A stretch of 64,000 nt of DNA from Diphasiastrum complanatum. Taxonomy: Eukaryota; Streptophyta; Lycopodiopsida; Lycopodiales; Lycopodiaceae. Below the pieces are notes generated by a model. It did no database searches. It had not been told where the DNA came from and saw only the letters and a program-made list of their open reading frames with translations. The stretch covers positions 27,058,995-27,122,994 of the forward strand of contig CM055113.1 in the NCBI GenBank assembly GCA_029204225.1, read 5' to 3'. The translations under genes and the position numbers were made by a program. This document shows positions 24,383 through 36,203 of the stretch, piece by piece (positions within the stretch are counted from its first letter, which is position 1; every line of letters starts with the position of its first letter).

Positions 24383-24770
24383 CTAATGTACAGTTTTTCG
24401 TAGGATAGACATCAATTTCTTGTTTGTACTTTCGGCTTGTCCATTCACTTGAGGATGATAGGGAGTACTCTTTCGATGTTTAATCAATAATTGTTTCATT
24501 AGGCTCTCTATGATTTTGTTCAAAAAGTGGGTTCCTCGATCCGAAATTAGTTCTCTAGGAGCTCCAAATCTTCCAATGACTTGTTCTAACAAGAATCGTG
24601 TTGTTTCTTTGGCATTCCCTTTAGATACTACCTTTGCTTCAGCCCACTTAGTAAAGTAGTCTGTAGCTGTGATAATATAGTGTTTTTGAGATGAAGATGC
24701 TGGGTGAATTAGACCTATACAGTTGATTCCCCATTTTTTGAATGGTATTTGAACTTGGATGGGAATGAGG
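24383..24770 (-). pseudogene. Ty3/gypsy integrase fragment
   Basis: The reverse strand encodes IQVQIPFKKWGINCIGLIHP followed by the DDE core: TATDYFTKWAE (first Asp), LISDRGTHF (second Asp) and NGQAESTNK (Glu). All three catalytic residues are present, but the fragment is cut after ILRKTVH at 24383 and before the zinc region at about 24770, where a forward copia element begins. It is a different family from the gypsy at 6067-13990. The remainder of the open frame to 24889 is antisense to the copia leader and not meaningful. Confidence 0.8.
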
Positions 24771-24879
24771 GACCTAGTCCGATTTACCCTGGTCTCTAGC
24801 ATGAGCATGAAGCTATCAGATCCAAGAGGCCAAGCATTCAGACGAACAACCATCAACAAGAGAACAGACTTCAAAAGCA

Positions 24880-25936
24880 ATGGCTTCAATCAGCAGCATG
24901 CAGAGCAAGATCTGCACAGTTCTTGATTCTTCGGGATCTAACTTTCTAGCCTGGAATGTTAAGACATCACTGATACTCAAGGGCGAAGGTTTATTCCCCT
25001 AGGTGGATGGCACAGAGGAGATGCCTATGACATCAAGCAAGGACCTACGCGAGTGGAGGGAGAAAATGACAAGGCAGTAGCCTTGATGTCTTCATCCAGC
25101 GAAGATAGTCTCACACTTGACCTGGCCACACTCTCCAAAGCTAAGGAAATGTGGCATGCATTGCTCACGAGATTTCAGACAAAATCAAGAAGTCAAATCA
25201 TGATGCTGGAAGATTAGCTGACAAATCTACAGTGGGATGGGAAGGACCTCACTTCTTTTGTAAGAAAGATGAAGGATCCATAACTACATAACTTTGGAGC
25301 AGAGAATGTAGTGTCAGCTGAGAAGCAGCTCATATACATGTTGAGAGCCTTACCTAGATCATTCTAGACAATGAGGACCCTGCTTGCGAAAGGTCCTACA
25401 ATGAACCTCGAAAAGGCAATTGTCGAGATTTGAGAGGAAGTCGAGGCCAGAGAACACCTTGATCACAAGGATGGTTTTGACTAGGGCCTCTATGGCAGCA
25501 AAGAAAAATCCAAGAAACAATTTGAGCCTAAGAGGGAGTCGAATCAAAGGTAGGATCGTGATCAGCAAGCAGAGGGGACCAGCAAAGGCAACTGGAAGAG
25601 CAAAGGAAGGTCGATGCAACAAGGTGGAGAAAAGAAGACTTGTGTGAGATGCAGAAGAGATGGGCACACAGTCGATACATGCTGGCTCAATTTAAAGATT
25701 GAGTGTATCCACTGCCACAAGAAGGGTCATGCAGCTATCGATTGCCGTCTGAATCCAAGAAACAAATCAACACAGAATAGACAAGAGAACAACAACAATT
25801 CATCCTGCGCCGAGGAGCCTGAGAGATCGAAAATGCACGAAGAAAAATCGAATAGAAACTGTTCGACCGCCTACATCTGTGAAGACATGTGTGTAGCACC
25901 AACATCTGACACACGTGAAGTGATCCTAGATTCATG
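24880..25936 (+). pseudogene. Copia B gag with two CCHC zinc knuckles, and broken protease start
   Basis: ATG 24880 begins MASISSMQSKICTVLDSSGS, followed by NFLAWNVKTSLILKGEGLFP, the typical copia gag start, then a TAG. Later frames continue to two tandem knuckles, CVRCRRDGHTVDTC (from 25640) and CIHCHKKGHAAIDC (from 25700), both with the exact C-x2-C-x4-H-x4-C spacing. The protease active site at about 25927 reads V-I-L-D-S-stop-A-T-S, a GGA to TGA change in the DSG triad. Gag would bind and package the RNA. Confidence 0.85.
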
Positions 25937-25970
25937 AGCCACCTCAGACTTCATGACATTAAGATGAATA

Positions 25971-27363
25971 ATGTCTGATTTCAGAAGTGTTGATCCTTCA
26001 AGATTCATAGTTCTTGGAGATGGATCTAAACATCAAGTGAACGGTATTGGTTCACTGTGGCTCAACACCAATGGTAGAGACAGATGGCTCGAAGATGTTT
26101 TGTTCGTGCCTACACTGCAGCAAGACTTGCTTTCTGTAGCAAGAATAGCAGATGCAGGGATGCATGTGACATTTTCTGACGAAGCATGCAACGTAGTTGA
26201 TGCCAGTACCAGTACTCTGATCGATCAAGTTAGAAGGAAAGGAAATCTATATCATCTGAAGGTACGCCTACCTATAGATCAAGTGCATCAGAATCATGAT
26301 AACTCGCCAGACACTTTGTGGCACAGGAGACTCTTCCACATAAACTCAATGGCACTTTACCAAGAAAGCCATCATGGAGCGATAACAGGGGTCAGCATCT
26401 CGAATGCAACCAGTTTGCCCACCTGTGATGCATGTTTGAAGGGTAAGATGTCACGCGTTCCATTCATCAAAGACTCCTACAGAACGACTAAGATTCTAGA
26501 GTTGGTGCATTCTGACATTTGTGGGCCTTTCAATGTGATCTCGGTAGGAGGTTCAAAATATTATATAACCTTCATTGATGATTATAGTAAATTTGCTAGT
26601 GTATTTTATTCAGACTAATCTGAAGCACTTGATAAATTCACAAAATATGTGAATTGGGCTGAAGATGTACAAGCATCAAAGTGAAGCAAATCAGGACAGA
26701 TCGAGGTGACAAATACATCACAAATTGCTTCACTGACTTCTACAATGTTTATGGCATCATTCACAGAAGGACCATAGCCTACACACCGCAACACAATGGT
26801 GTTGCAGAAAGAAAGAATAGAACCCTGATGGAAGCTGCCAGATGCATGATGGCCTACTCAAAAGCTCCAAGGGTACTGTGGGCTGAAGTAGTAGCTACAG
26901 CTGCATACATCCAGAACAGAACAGGTAAGTCTGGTGTCCCTCACACGACACCACACGAGTTATGGTGGGGTAGAAAGCCCAACCTGTCTCACGTCATAAT
27001 ATTTGGTTGTGCAACTTATGCACATATTCCTGATAATCTTTGAAAGAAGCTTGATGAGAAAGCTGAGCAGAGATTTCTGGTAGGTTATGACAACAACTCG
27101 TCATATTATAGCGTCTACATGCTAGACACGAACACTGTGAAAACAGTGAGAGATGTCAAATTTGATGAGAGCAAGACAATGGCCAATGACGATCCTGTCA
27201 GCTATGAAGTTCTGGGGAGACAGTACTATGACCTGTCACCAGTGACAGAGGGAGCAGAGGATGAACACGAAAACAAAAATTTTTGGGTCGTTTCCCATTT
27301 GAGTGACGAATCTGAAGACGAAAGCTTCGAGAGGCAGCCTGTTGCTATGATATCTGTAAACTA
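25971..27363 (+). pseudogene. Copia B protease C-part, pre-integrase and integrase
   Basis: The frame at 25971-26618 contains the post-protease region, the zinc-binding H and C residues (LWHRRLFH, CDACLKGK) and the first catalytic Asp in LVHSDICGPF. A TAA and a frameshift near 26620-26680 follow. The frame at 26681-27043 has RTDRGDKY (second Asp) and HNGVAERKNRT (Glu), so the DDE triad is complete. After a TGA near 27042 the C-terminal part goes on to 27363. Integrase would insert the copia DNA; the breaks make it inactive. Confidence 0.85.
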
Positions 27364-27499
27364 GGATGGTTCCGGACCTAGCAGAGCAGACAAAGGCAAA
27401 GGCATTGCTGTCCCAGGAGGATCTCCTAGAAGGTTGACAAGACCACGAAGAGTGTCACCAAGATATGTGCCAGGTAGCTCTGCTTCTACATCAGAGGAG

Positions 27500-28398
27500 T
27501 TCTGCAGATTCAGTGGCAATCACAGACTTTCGAAGAAGCGATTGAAAGTCTAGAAAAGGACAAATTGATCCAACCCATGAACAAAGAGATGGAGTCCATG
27601 AGGAAGAACCAGGTATGGACGTTGTAGCCATTACCAAATAAGTGCAAGACTATCAAATGCAAATGGGTTTTCAAGCTCAAATACGGACCAGATGGAAATG
27701 TGACGAAATACAAGGCAAGACTGGTAGCGAAGAGATTTTTTCAGAGATATGGTATTGACTCTGAAACCTTCTCTCTTGTCATTAAGCATTCGTCTCTATG
27801 ACTGTTGTTTGCATATGCAGTAGCTTATGACCTCGGGATCCACATTGTGGATGAGAAGACAGCCTTCTTGCATGGCAAACTGGATGAAGAGGTCTATATG
27901 GATCAACCCCCAAGACATGTCTCGAATTCATTACCTGACTATGCGTGCAGAATGCATAGAAGTATCTACGGTCTGAAACAATTAGCTTGACAATGGTACA
28001 AGAAGAAGGATCAAGCCTTGAAATCATTAGGATTCAAGCCATTGTTGGCTGATTTCAATGTGTATGTCAGAGTCACAGATGGGCAGATCATCATTGTGGC
28101 TATATATGTGGACGACACTCTGATACTTTGCAAGAGTGAGCAACTGATTGCTGAAGTGAAGACAGATATCTCAAAACATTTCGAGATCGTGGATCTAGGA
28201 GAAGTCATGTGTTACCTTGGCTTGCAGATTGAAAGGGACTACGAGGGAGGTAAGTTATATCTTCACCAGTCCAGATACACCCAGAAGATCCTAGAGGATT
28301 TTGGGATGCTGAACTACAAAGGAGCAAATACTCCAATGCTCGTAGGGATGGTGTTGACAAGCGATGACTGTCCGAAAATTGAGGAAGAGAGAGAATAG
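27500..28398 (+). pseudogene. Copia B reverse transcriptase
   Basis: The frame contains MNKEMESMRKNQVWTL, then KCKWVFKLKYGPDGNVTKYK ARLVAK, the copia RT entry motif, then IVDEKTAFLHGKLDEEVYM, SIYGLKQ and IYVDDTLIL, the YVDD catalytic site at about 28105, and HFEIVDLGEVMCYLGLQIER. TAG stops occur near 27627 and 28396, a TGA near 27798 and another near 27990. It copies the element RNA into DNA. The catalytic Asp pair is kept, but the frame is not translatable as one piece. Confidence 0.85.
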
Positions 28399-29033
28399 AT
28401 GCAGCTCACACCTTACAAGAAGCTGATAGGTTCGCTGATGTACCTTGCAGAAGACACATGGCCTGACATTGCTTATGCAATATTTAGGATGAGCCAATTC
28501 TGCACAAATCCAGGCTCGACACATTGGAAGATTGCAAAATGCATTTTGCAATATCTTCAATTAACGAGGGATTATGGCTTGTGTTATTGTCAGGATGCAG
28601 GTTTCAGGATGCTAGCTGGGCATCCCTTAAGAACGACTGTAAAAGCGTCTCAGGAGGATGCACCATCGCATCAGGAGTAGCAGCTCTCTGGATTAGCAAA
28701 AAGCAGGCCGTTGTGGCCCATTCATCCTGCGAAGCAGAGTATGTTGTTGCAGCAGCAAAGATGGCCAACGAGATAATCTTGCTAAGGCAGTTCTTGGACG
28801 AATTGGACGAAATAAGGAACAAGCCTCTGGTCTTGTAGATGGATAACACCTCTGCAATACATCTGACAAAAGATCCGGTGTTCCATTCTAGAACAAAACA
28901 CATCGCGATCAAGTATCACTTGATCAGGAATCTAATTGAAAAGAAGATGCTGCAGACCACCTTCATCGGAACGAAAGGCATGGTTGCTGACATCTTCACT
29001 AAATCACTGGACAAAGGACTTTTTGAGAGATAG
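28399..29033 (+). pseudogene. Copia B RNase H
   Basis: It begins PYKKLIGSLMYLAEDTWPDI and includes HWKIAKCILQYL, DASWASLKND, SGGCTIASGVAALWISKKQ, VAHSSCEAEY and the tail GTKGMVADIFTKSLDKGLFE. There is one frameshift near 28590 and one TAG near 28837. RNase H removes the RNA template after copying. The acidic motif in SCEAEY is kept. It ends 46 bases before the 3' LTR. Confidence 0.85.
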
Positions 29034-29079
29034 AGGAGCAGTCTTGGAATCGTAAAGCTATCATGCTTTGAGAGGGAGC

Positions 29080-29951
29080 TGAAGAAACAAAACTTTTCTA
29101 TTTACAAAGCTCTGCTAGCTTTCAGCTCTTCTGCCGGACGAAAGTGTTCGCAAACATGAAAGGTTTGTGAACACCCTGATGAAAAGACACGAACAAGAAA
29201 GATTTGTGAACGAGAATCTTTTGCGATCCAACAGGAGAAAGTCAAACGACGCGACACAAAAAATGTCCCAAAACCTTTTTTGTCCTCACCCTCCAAAGAG
29301 TACCAATAAGATCATGCAAGTACCCAGAAGTACAGATATCTGATCTGATGGCATGACGTCAGCAGATACACTGTAGGTCGTGGCTAATCTGCGACTCTTG
29401 TAATTTCTTGATTAGTTGTAGATGCTTAATCACTCTAATCTTAAAGTTACAAAGAGCGACTATATACTAACTGGATGATACTTGAGAAAGAGATATAGAA
29501 AAGTAGTCTGATGCTAGTAAGCAATCAAGACGAAAAATATAGAGAAGAAGTCCACCTGCGTGCGAGACAAGTTCTGTAAGCAGGATCCGCAGGATCCACA
29601 AGTCCGGTAGTAAGCAAAACACTACTCGTGAGAGAACTGTATTTCTCTCAAGCCAACACACTGCGTGGATCTGCATGTAGTGCTTGAAGAATAAGAGAAA
29701 ACTAATAGATAATTTTGTAGCCATTGTCCACATGTCATTTTGTAGCCATTGTGCACATGTCATTTTTATAATGTATGATCTTGAATGCAAATGTGTTCGC
29801 TATTATTCGTGTGTCTGATTCTCTCATTCATTTAATTCTGCACATTGGTTGAAATTTTGTTGAATTCTATATTAATTTATAAACGTAGATCAGCAGTGCT
29901 TGACTACATTCTGCTTTGCTTTCGTGATTCTTTCGATTCACATTCGCTTCA
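29080..29951 (+). repeat. 3' LTR of copia B
   Basis: It starts TGAAGAAAC right after the purine run AGAGGGAGC and ends TTCGCTTCA, giving a perfect TGAAG/CTTCA terminal inverted pair over 872 bases. A TATA-like TATATACT lies near 29461. No partner LTR is in the window. Confidence 0.65.
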
Positions 29952-30531
29952 ATAAGCATAAGAAATGCCTAAGTTGCAATAGTGATGTACATCACAGAGA
30001 AATGACAATTTATGCTTTTATCAACAAGTAGTACAGTTAGTAGAATATGATGACACATGTGAAGGCAATACACACTAGCAAGGTATTCTCCTTTGGCATT
30101 AATTTTGAGCACTCAAATTGTTCCCTTCCAATGTTACTCTTGTCTTTTTTGTTTGTAGTATTGCATTGAAAACCAACCAAGCTTGAAGAATATGAGAAAA
30201 ATGTATTGCTCATTGGTCTCCTTGAGGATTTTGTTTCAATCTTAATTGATTCCTAGATATTCTACATTGAGTAGAAGCCATGATTTCTTGTAAATTAGTA
30301 TAATAATAGCTATACACATAGTGTCAGAGATAGTGCGGGTGAGCTTGAGCAAAGAGGGACAGGGAGATTGAGGAGAGAGAATGACAAAAACATGAGTTTG
30401 TCAGGATGTGAAAGGACATCTAAAGACAAAATGGGTTAAAGGTGTGCACATATGTGTGGCTTGTTAGAAATATGAGTGCTACGTAGCTTGAGGGGAGAGG
30501 TCACAGTGTTATTGAGAGATAATGAGAAATA

Positions 30532-30532
<1 letters not shown>

Positions 30533-30577
<45 letters not shown>

Positions 30578-30578
30578 A
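30533..30578. repeat. (GT)n microsatellite
   Basis: About 46 bases of GT repeat with one T interruption. Confidence 0.95.
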
Positions 30579-30634
30579 TCTTGTGGGTTCACGTTTGATT
30601 TGAACTTCACCTTTCATTTTTCCATCTATATGGG

Positions 30635-30736
30635 CACTTCCATTTGAGTTGTTAAGTTTTTTACTATACCACAAGCTTGACAACTCAAATGGAAGTGTCA
30701 TGATTAGTGAATAACACTTGTCATGATTAGTGAATA
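30635..30736. repeat. 18-base perfect hairpin followed by a 17-base direct repeat
   Basis: The arms at 30635-30652 and 30680-30697 (CACTTCCATTTGAGTTGT and its reverse complement) are exact and can be extended with one mismatch. Just after the right arm, GTCATGATTAGTGAATA occurs at 30697 and again at 30720. It may be the remnant of a small inverted-repeat transposon. Confidence 0.7.
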
Positions 30737-30764
30737 AAGGCTCTTTTAGTCTAGGAAAACCCTA

Positions 30765-32210
30765 ATGGTTGCCACTAGGATATAAGGCAATCGGATAAGA
30801 ACGGGAACTCCAATGTCAAATACAATACAGATGGAAGTGTCCATAAGAATAAAAGAGTTTGTGCCAAATGGATGTATTAAATGGAAGGAATAGACACTTT
30901 GAGAAAAGGTTGCCCCAAATCATGACAATGAACTCGATCAAAATTATGATATGGTAGGCATCAATATAAGAAATTGACGTTTGAAAGTGTCAATGACATT
31001 CTAACATGGAAATTTAGAAGAAGTGTAGACGAGCGAACGACTTCTAATTGAGGACAAAAGAAAGAAGGTAGGTTTCATAAAACAAACACTTTCTGGCTGG
31101 AGACAATTCCCAAAGATGTGGAATAAAGAAGTAGATACATTCTCTTTTAAAATGGATTCAAATGACGTTATGTTGATCCAAGTATGTATAGTTAGAATCA
31201 TCATGGTTTATATCTAGAAATTACATTATATGTAGACGATATTATTTTCATATGCAACAAAGGGAGGCAGTTAGAAAAGAACAAACTAAAACTCCAAAGT
31301 TACTTTGAAAAGAAAGATTCAATAAATTATTGCCTAGTAGGAATATGAGGAAAGAGAGATAAAAAGAAAGACCTAGTTGTCATAGGAGATGCATATTAAA
31401 GTCAAACTTAGAATGAAAGACTCCATGGTGGGAACACACATTGACCCAAATGTAAAGTTAAGTAATGGCATGTGCCCAATAACTAAGCAAGAGAGGTAGT
31501 TTATAGCACAAAGGCCTTACATGGGACTTATTGTGTCTCGCATGTGTGCCATATTTTGTACTCGATCTGACATAGGGGTAGTTGTGACAAAGTATGCTAG
31601 TTTTTTATTAATTTTGGAAAAGAGCACTATTGGAATGCATTTAAGAGGGTGTTGAAATACTTTTGAAGAACATAAAGTCATGGATTTCTATCCAAGGTTG
31701 TGATGCACTCAAGTATATGATTTGTCAACTTTGATTGAGCATGGGGTGTGGAAGACAATAAAGTACCCACAAACAAATTTTCACTAGTCTTGGCCTGATC
31801 TTGTAGCGCTTAATTTGTACGAAACAACATTTAATGACATGGTATCCAGATAGAGTACAAGAGAGTGTATCATCCTACAAATCAAATATACATTGGGATT
31901 CAAAATTTGATGGATGAACTAGGCACAATTGGAGGGGATTATATTTCATAACGAAAATCAAAAGATGATAAGTCTCCATAAAAATGTTGGCTTCCACTAA
32001 AGCAGAAAGCATGTAGAATATTTGTGGCATGGTTCAAGTTGGAAATTTTTTGTGAAAATACTACTCCACCAACCTCATGTTGAGCGATTATGACTAAAGC
32101 TTTATTTAGACATCGTTTCATATACTTAAGAGATAGAAATGATTGAATATTATGAGTATGATTCAAGTGATGGTGATAAATATACAAGATTGTGCATTGA
32201 TCAAAGACAA
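30765..32210 (+). pseudogene. Highly decayed copia RT/RNase H relic
   Basis: Forward-strand fragments in different frames follow copia RT order: LPLGYKAIG and YNTDGSVHKNK (30765-30860), LYLEITLYVDDIIFICNKGR with a YVDD site near 31235, then VVTKYASFLLILEKSTIGMH and AWGVEDNKVPTNKFS in the RNase H region, and ASTKAESM near 31990. Stops occur every few dozen residues. No LTR is recognisable. It is older than copia A, B and D and not of the same family as either. Confidence 0.65.
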
Positions 32211-32859
32211 TTTTTAAGTTACTTAACCATCCACTTCAAGTAAAAGAGAAATTAGTTGTTCATAAGTGCTTTAGAGTAAGCATGTTGGTGAACAGCCACA
32301 TGATGTGGCATGTAACCATACTTTTTTGTTTTAAAGTAATTGGATTGTAATGGAATATCCATTAATTTGTGTCCCAGATTTTGCTTCATATGTTGAAATT
32401 TATATACATTGCTTAATGCCATGTTCATAATGATTGGTGAGTCATAGCCCACAATAAGAAAGCCACATATATGACACTAGTTCATCTAATCTGAATTGTT
32501 TTATGGTTTAATAAATGAGGTGACATGATAAGGCATGGCCTCATGTCTTACCACACACTCACAAAGACTGGTGTGTATAAACATAAACAGCAGCACATTT
32601 CTTGCTACTAAGGTGAGGTCCCCACTCACACAAGGATTGGTACTACCCACGGAATGACATGAACTCAAACTTTGCATATCACTGGCTCAAGATTATCGTG
32701 ACATTTCTTACTTTTAGGTCACACCCTTGTGTGAAAAGGGATACTTGGAGACTGGAGTTATACATTCTTGGTGGAGCAGATTATAACTCGAGATACAGGC
32801 TACAGCATCTACATTTTTAGTAGTACAGCAAATTTACCCGTTTCATTTTTTTATTTGGA

Positions 32860-32953
32860 AATGCGCAACCGACACAACGCCAACCCAGCCACAGCGGCAT
32901 TTCTCGTGCTTTGATCTAATTGCAGTTCCCTGTAAGCTGTCATCCTCTCTGTG

Positions 32954-32985
<32 letters not shown>

Positions 32986-33286
32986 TCTACCTTGTTCCTA
33001 GGGAGCACGCTTTCTCACCCTTGGTGCTGCTGTCTTGGAAAACTCATTCAATCAATTAAGAGAGAGGAGCGAGAGTCGAGAGAGAGTGACTCGTGAGTGT
33101 GTATAGAGATCAACCTCACGAGTCAGAAGCGTATCTTAGGATCAGATAAGGACTAAGGACATGCAAGCTATCGTTGATGTTCGTGTCTGTAATTGCCCTC
33201 AATGAATGTGATGTGTGTTTGGGTGCGTGTGCGTGTGCGTGACATCTGAGGTGGAATCAATGCAATCTAGATTCTAATATGTAGTA
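32860..33286 (+). promoter_or_regulatory. Probable promoter / 5' leader of the carboxylesterase gene
   Basis: Directly upstream of the carboxylesterase frame lies a CT-rich tract (32946-32994, CTCTCT with TATCT interruptions), typical of plant 5' leaders and core promoters. Purine-rich and GTGT runs follow before the start codon. No clear TATA box was found. The transcription start cannot be located by reading, and a 5' leader intron cannot be excluded. Confidence 0.3.
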
Positions 33287-34426
33287 ATGCTTCCCTGCCC
33301 CTGTACAAAAGGAAGGATGTATGGCAGAGCTGCACATAACTCTTTGGGCTGGAAAGAAGCAGGAGATCAGGGAAGCAAAATGCCGTCAGAAGATGCTACC
33401 AATGATCAAGACGAGCGTGTTGGAGAGCTAAGTGGAGTTATATTGTACAAGAATGGCAAAGTGTTGCGCCCAACTATTTCTCTGTATCCAAAGGTTGCTC
33501 CCAATGCCAGTTTCATCGATGGCGTTGCCACAAAAGATGTCGTGCTGAATATGGAAGAGCATGTATGGGTAAGAATCTTTCTTCCCCAACCTTCTGCAAT
33601 CAGAAGTCCACAGTCTTCAGAGCTTAAGGCAGGAGATTCTCGCAAAATGCCCATCTTGTTGTTCTTTCACGGAGGAGCATTCGTGATATTTAGCGCGGCG
33701 ACTAGCATCTTTGACACCGCGTGCAGGAAATGGGCAGGAGAGCTAGGAGCAATTGTGATCTCTGTAGGCTACCGCCTAGCACCAGAGCATCGTCTTCCAG
33801 CTGCCTTTGACGATGGATACCTCGCCATCAACTGGCTGCAGGAACAGGCGACATCCAAGACAGCGGATCCATGGCTCAGCCTTCACGGGGACTTTTCTTC
33901 CTGCTTTATGATGGGTCTCAGCTCCGGGGGCTCTATAGCCCACCATGTTGCTCTAAGAATCTGCTTCGCAGAACTATCTCCCATGCAGATCCGGGGTGTA
34001 ATCTTGGTAGTCCCTTTCTTTGGAGGCAATGTGAGAATGTCCTCGGAGCTCACACGAGCTCACGATGACATACTCACAATGAATGATTCCGACACTGCAT
34101 GGAATCTGTCTCTTCCACTTGGAGCGACGAGAGACCACCCTTACTGCAACCCAATCGGCCCCAGCTCACCTGATTTCAAGAAATTTGATCTGCCTCCGTA
34201 TTTACTGATCATTGGAGGTAAGGATCCTCTCCATGACAGGCAGATGGCATTCGTGGAAGCATTGAGAAAATCAGGCAAGGATGTTGAATTGCTGAAATAT
34301 GAAAACTACGGGCACTACACTCCTTTTCCTGAGACAGATCTGATTACTTTCATGGGAAGATGTTTATCGCAAAAGGTATCGGATGACGTGACCGTTAATA
34401 TTTCCCAAAAAACATCTGAAATCTAA
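33287..34426 (+). CDS. Carboxylesterase (plant CXE type, alpha/beta hydrolase fold 3)
   Basis: A single open exon of 379 codons, stop at 34424-34426. It has the hormone-sensitive-lipase-type hydrolase signature: H128-G129-G130-A-F oxyanion loop, Ser212 in GLSSGG (usually GDSAGG), Asp313 in GGKDPLHDRQ and His343 in NYGHYTPF, so the Ser-Asp-His triad is complete. YRLAPEHRLPAAFDD at about 165-180 is the classic plant CXE stretch. Such enzymes hydrolyse carboxylic esters in the cytosol; the substrate is unknown. A second in-frame ATG at 33380 gives 348 residues, nearer the usual family length, and sits in AAGCAAAATGCC; I consider it the likelier start, since the first 31 residues do not look like family sequence. 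It is not GID1: the GID1 N-terminal lid is missing and the catalytic His, lost in GID1, is present. No breaks were seen, unlike every neighbour. Confidence 0.9.
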   Translation: MLPCPCTKGRMYGRAAHNSLGWKEAGDQGSKMPSEDATNDQDERVGELSGVILYKNGKVLRPTISLYPKVAPNASFIDGVATKDVVLNMEEHVWVRIFLPQPSAIRSPQSSELKAGDSRKMPILLFFHGGAFVIFSAATSIFDTACRKWAGELGAIVISVGYRLAPEHRLPAAFDDGYLAINWLQEQATSKTADPWLSLHGDFSSCFMMGLSSGGSIAHHVALRICFAELSPMQIRGVILVVPFFGGNVRMSSELTRAHDDILTMNDSDTAWNLSLPLGATRDHPYCNPIGPSSPDFKKFDLPPYLLIIGGKDPLHDRQMAFVEALRKSGKDVELLKYENYGHYTPFPETDLITFMGRCLSQKVSDDVTVNISQKTSEI

Positions 34427-36092
34427 GACACCTCTGAGTTGCTTGTGTTGGCAAAGCATCTCCTAAGTCGACAATACGCTGAAAAACAAGAAGAATCAAA
34501 GTGCAATCGCCCTTGTTGGTGACTGCTTGAGTAGTGAGTGGCAATCTTTGTGCATGACGAGGTTTGTCATATCATCAGGTGCAATCATGTAATTGTACAA
34601 CTTCCGTTTATATGTTTTGTATCCTTACAGCTTTTGGCGAATGCTACTTTCAACTAGAGGTTATCAATAATGTCTATTGTTGTCAATATGATTACAGTAT
34701 GTTTTAAACTTACTTTGCAACGGCAGTCACATGAGCAATGGTGCTCTTTAGTTAGAGAGTGTAATCAGTTTCAATCAAAATCAATGGACAGAGATCTATC
34801 AAGAGTTTAAAACAAAGTCCAATACTGCCATTCATTGATTCTGGGAACCACCAAATATTCACTGGTAAAAGAGATCAAGGCGAGGGCTTCCTGCTCATAA
34901 CTAGCATCCAAAACTGTCCCTGGAGCACGATGCATCCAATTTACTATTCAATTTCTAGTTGAATTTTCATGCAATTATATCAAATTGGGGGGTGGGTTTC
35001 TTCTTCATGTTGACACACAGAGAGCACAATGCCATCCGCTGATCTCCTGGTTTTTTTCAAACAGAAATATCAGAATACTAATTTGGCAATTAATGGTAGA
35101 CAAAACCACTCTCTTGTTGGGGCAGGCTGGTTTAATCTCCCCCAGCTGCCGAGCACCAAGTACCCTCCCCTAGTGTCAACTATTAATTGCAAATGATTTT
35201 TATAGTGATCTTTGCACTCACTAACGTAAAGATCCTAAAATTATCGCGAGGCAGATCAAAAACAAAACCTCAAAGTTGCCCTTGCATGTCCTAAGGGCCA
35301 CTTCTTGATCCCCTTACCACACCCCTTACCACATGACACTAACTCACCTTATTGGTGGAAGGGCGTCACGTGCAGACCCCCCCCCTTTCACCAAAGCATG
35401 TATTGGATTATTCTTTGCATTTTGGCCCATCATAAATAGCCCAACTACCTTGAATGGAATGTTTGTCCAATTGTGTGAATCTTCTAGGTGGAATACTCCT
35501 TCCATGGGCATAATGCCAACTTCCAAGTGTTTGGTTTCTTTTAGAGGCACTTACAGAGGCATAAGATATGTACCTAGATTTCTCCCTCCATTTCAAAACG
35601 TTGTAATGTTCTCTCTTTGGAAACTGGCATTTTCTCTCCAAAACTGAAAATCTCTCTTCTCGCACCAACCCCCCGCACGTGCTCATTACGCAAGAAACGG
35701 CCCTCAAGTTGGGAGGGCCTGGCCCCCCACTGATGGGTCTAAGTCTTGACTTGATCTCATGGCCATGGAGGATCTGATTTGGAGCTCTTTTAGTTTAGAC
35801 CTTACGCTTTGAGCTACTACCCTCAACAATTGGTTATGAAAAACGGGCCTTAGATCTAGCCCTTGCCCGACACATGATAGTCTCTAATCATAAGTTCTAA
35901 AGACACAATGAAACACTACTTTTCTTTTGGTGCGTGACATGGGCTCTCCTCCCCTGACCTTGGAGCCATTTTGGGACAAACATATATACACATAAATATG
36001 TATACATATATATAAAACATATACTATAAGAGCCTTATACATCAATCTTAACATGATTAAATATATATGATATATATTCATTGTAATTGTGC
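34427..36092. other. Downstream region of the carboxylesterase and 1.6 kb without a recognised gene
   Basis: The first ~250 bases are probably the 3' untranslated region, ending without a clear AATAAA signal. Short open frames at 34985-35173 and 35333-35707 (both strands) have no recognisable similarity. AT-rich runs lie at 35980-36080. Confidence 0.4.
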
Positions 36093-36178
36093 ATGTCATT
36101 TAGGGGCCGATTATTTCATGCCCCTAATCAGCTATCGTTAGGGGTGGGTATATTTATATACCCATCTCTAAATGACAT
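36093..36178. repeat. 86-base foldback element (MITE-like)
   Basis: The ends ATGTCATTTAG (36093) and CTAAATGACAT (ending 36178) are perfect inverted repeats. Internally GGGGC...GCCCC and GGGTATAT...ATATACCC also pair, so nearly the whole unit can fold. No target duplication is clear. Confidence 0.6.
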
Positions 36179-36203
36179 TTATAAGATTTTATGATGATCG
36201 TCA

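Larger units (their letters stand above)
24771..29951 (+). mobile_element. Ty1/copia element B, 5' truncated, with 3' LTR
   Basis: The forward strand runs through gag with two zinc knuckles, protease, integrase, RT and RNase H in the normal copia order, then a polypurine tract (29071-29079) and a 3' LTR (29080-29951). No 5' LTR was found: the left end abuts a gypsy integrase fragment near 24770, so the 5' part was lost or replaced. At least eight stops or frameshifts interrupt the polyprotein. It is a different copia lineage from A, C and D, with a higher GC content and a different gag. Confidence 0.85.

Noticed and set aside
24770-24889. Gypsy integrase frame extended to 24889
   Set aside because: The extra residues are antisense to the leader and gag start of copia B; the integrase homology ends near 24770.
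33287-34426. Gibberellin receptor GID1
   Set aside because: The catalytic His is kept and the GID1 N-terminal lid is absent, so an ordinary carboxylesterase fits better.
35333-35707. Opposed open frames downstream of the carboxylesterase
   Set aside because: They overlap on both strands, show no family similarity and have no start or splice evidence.
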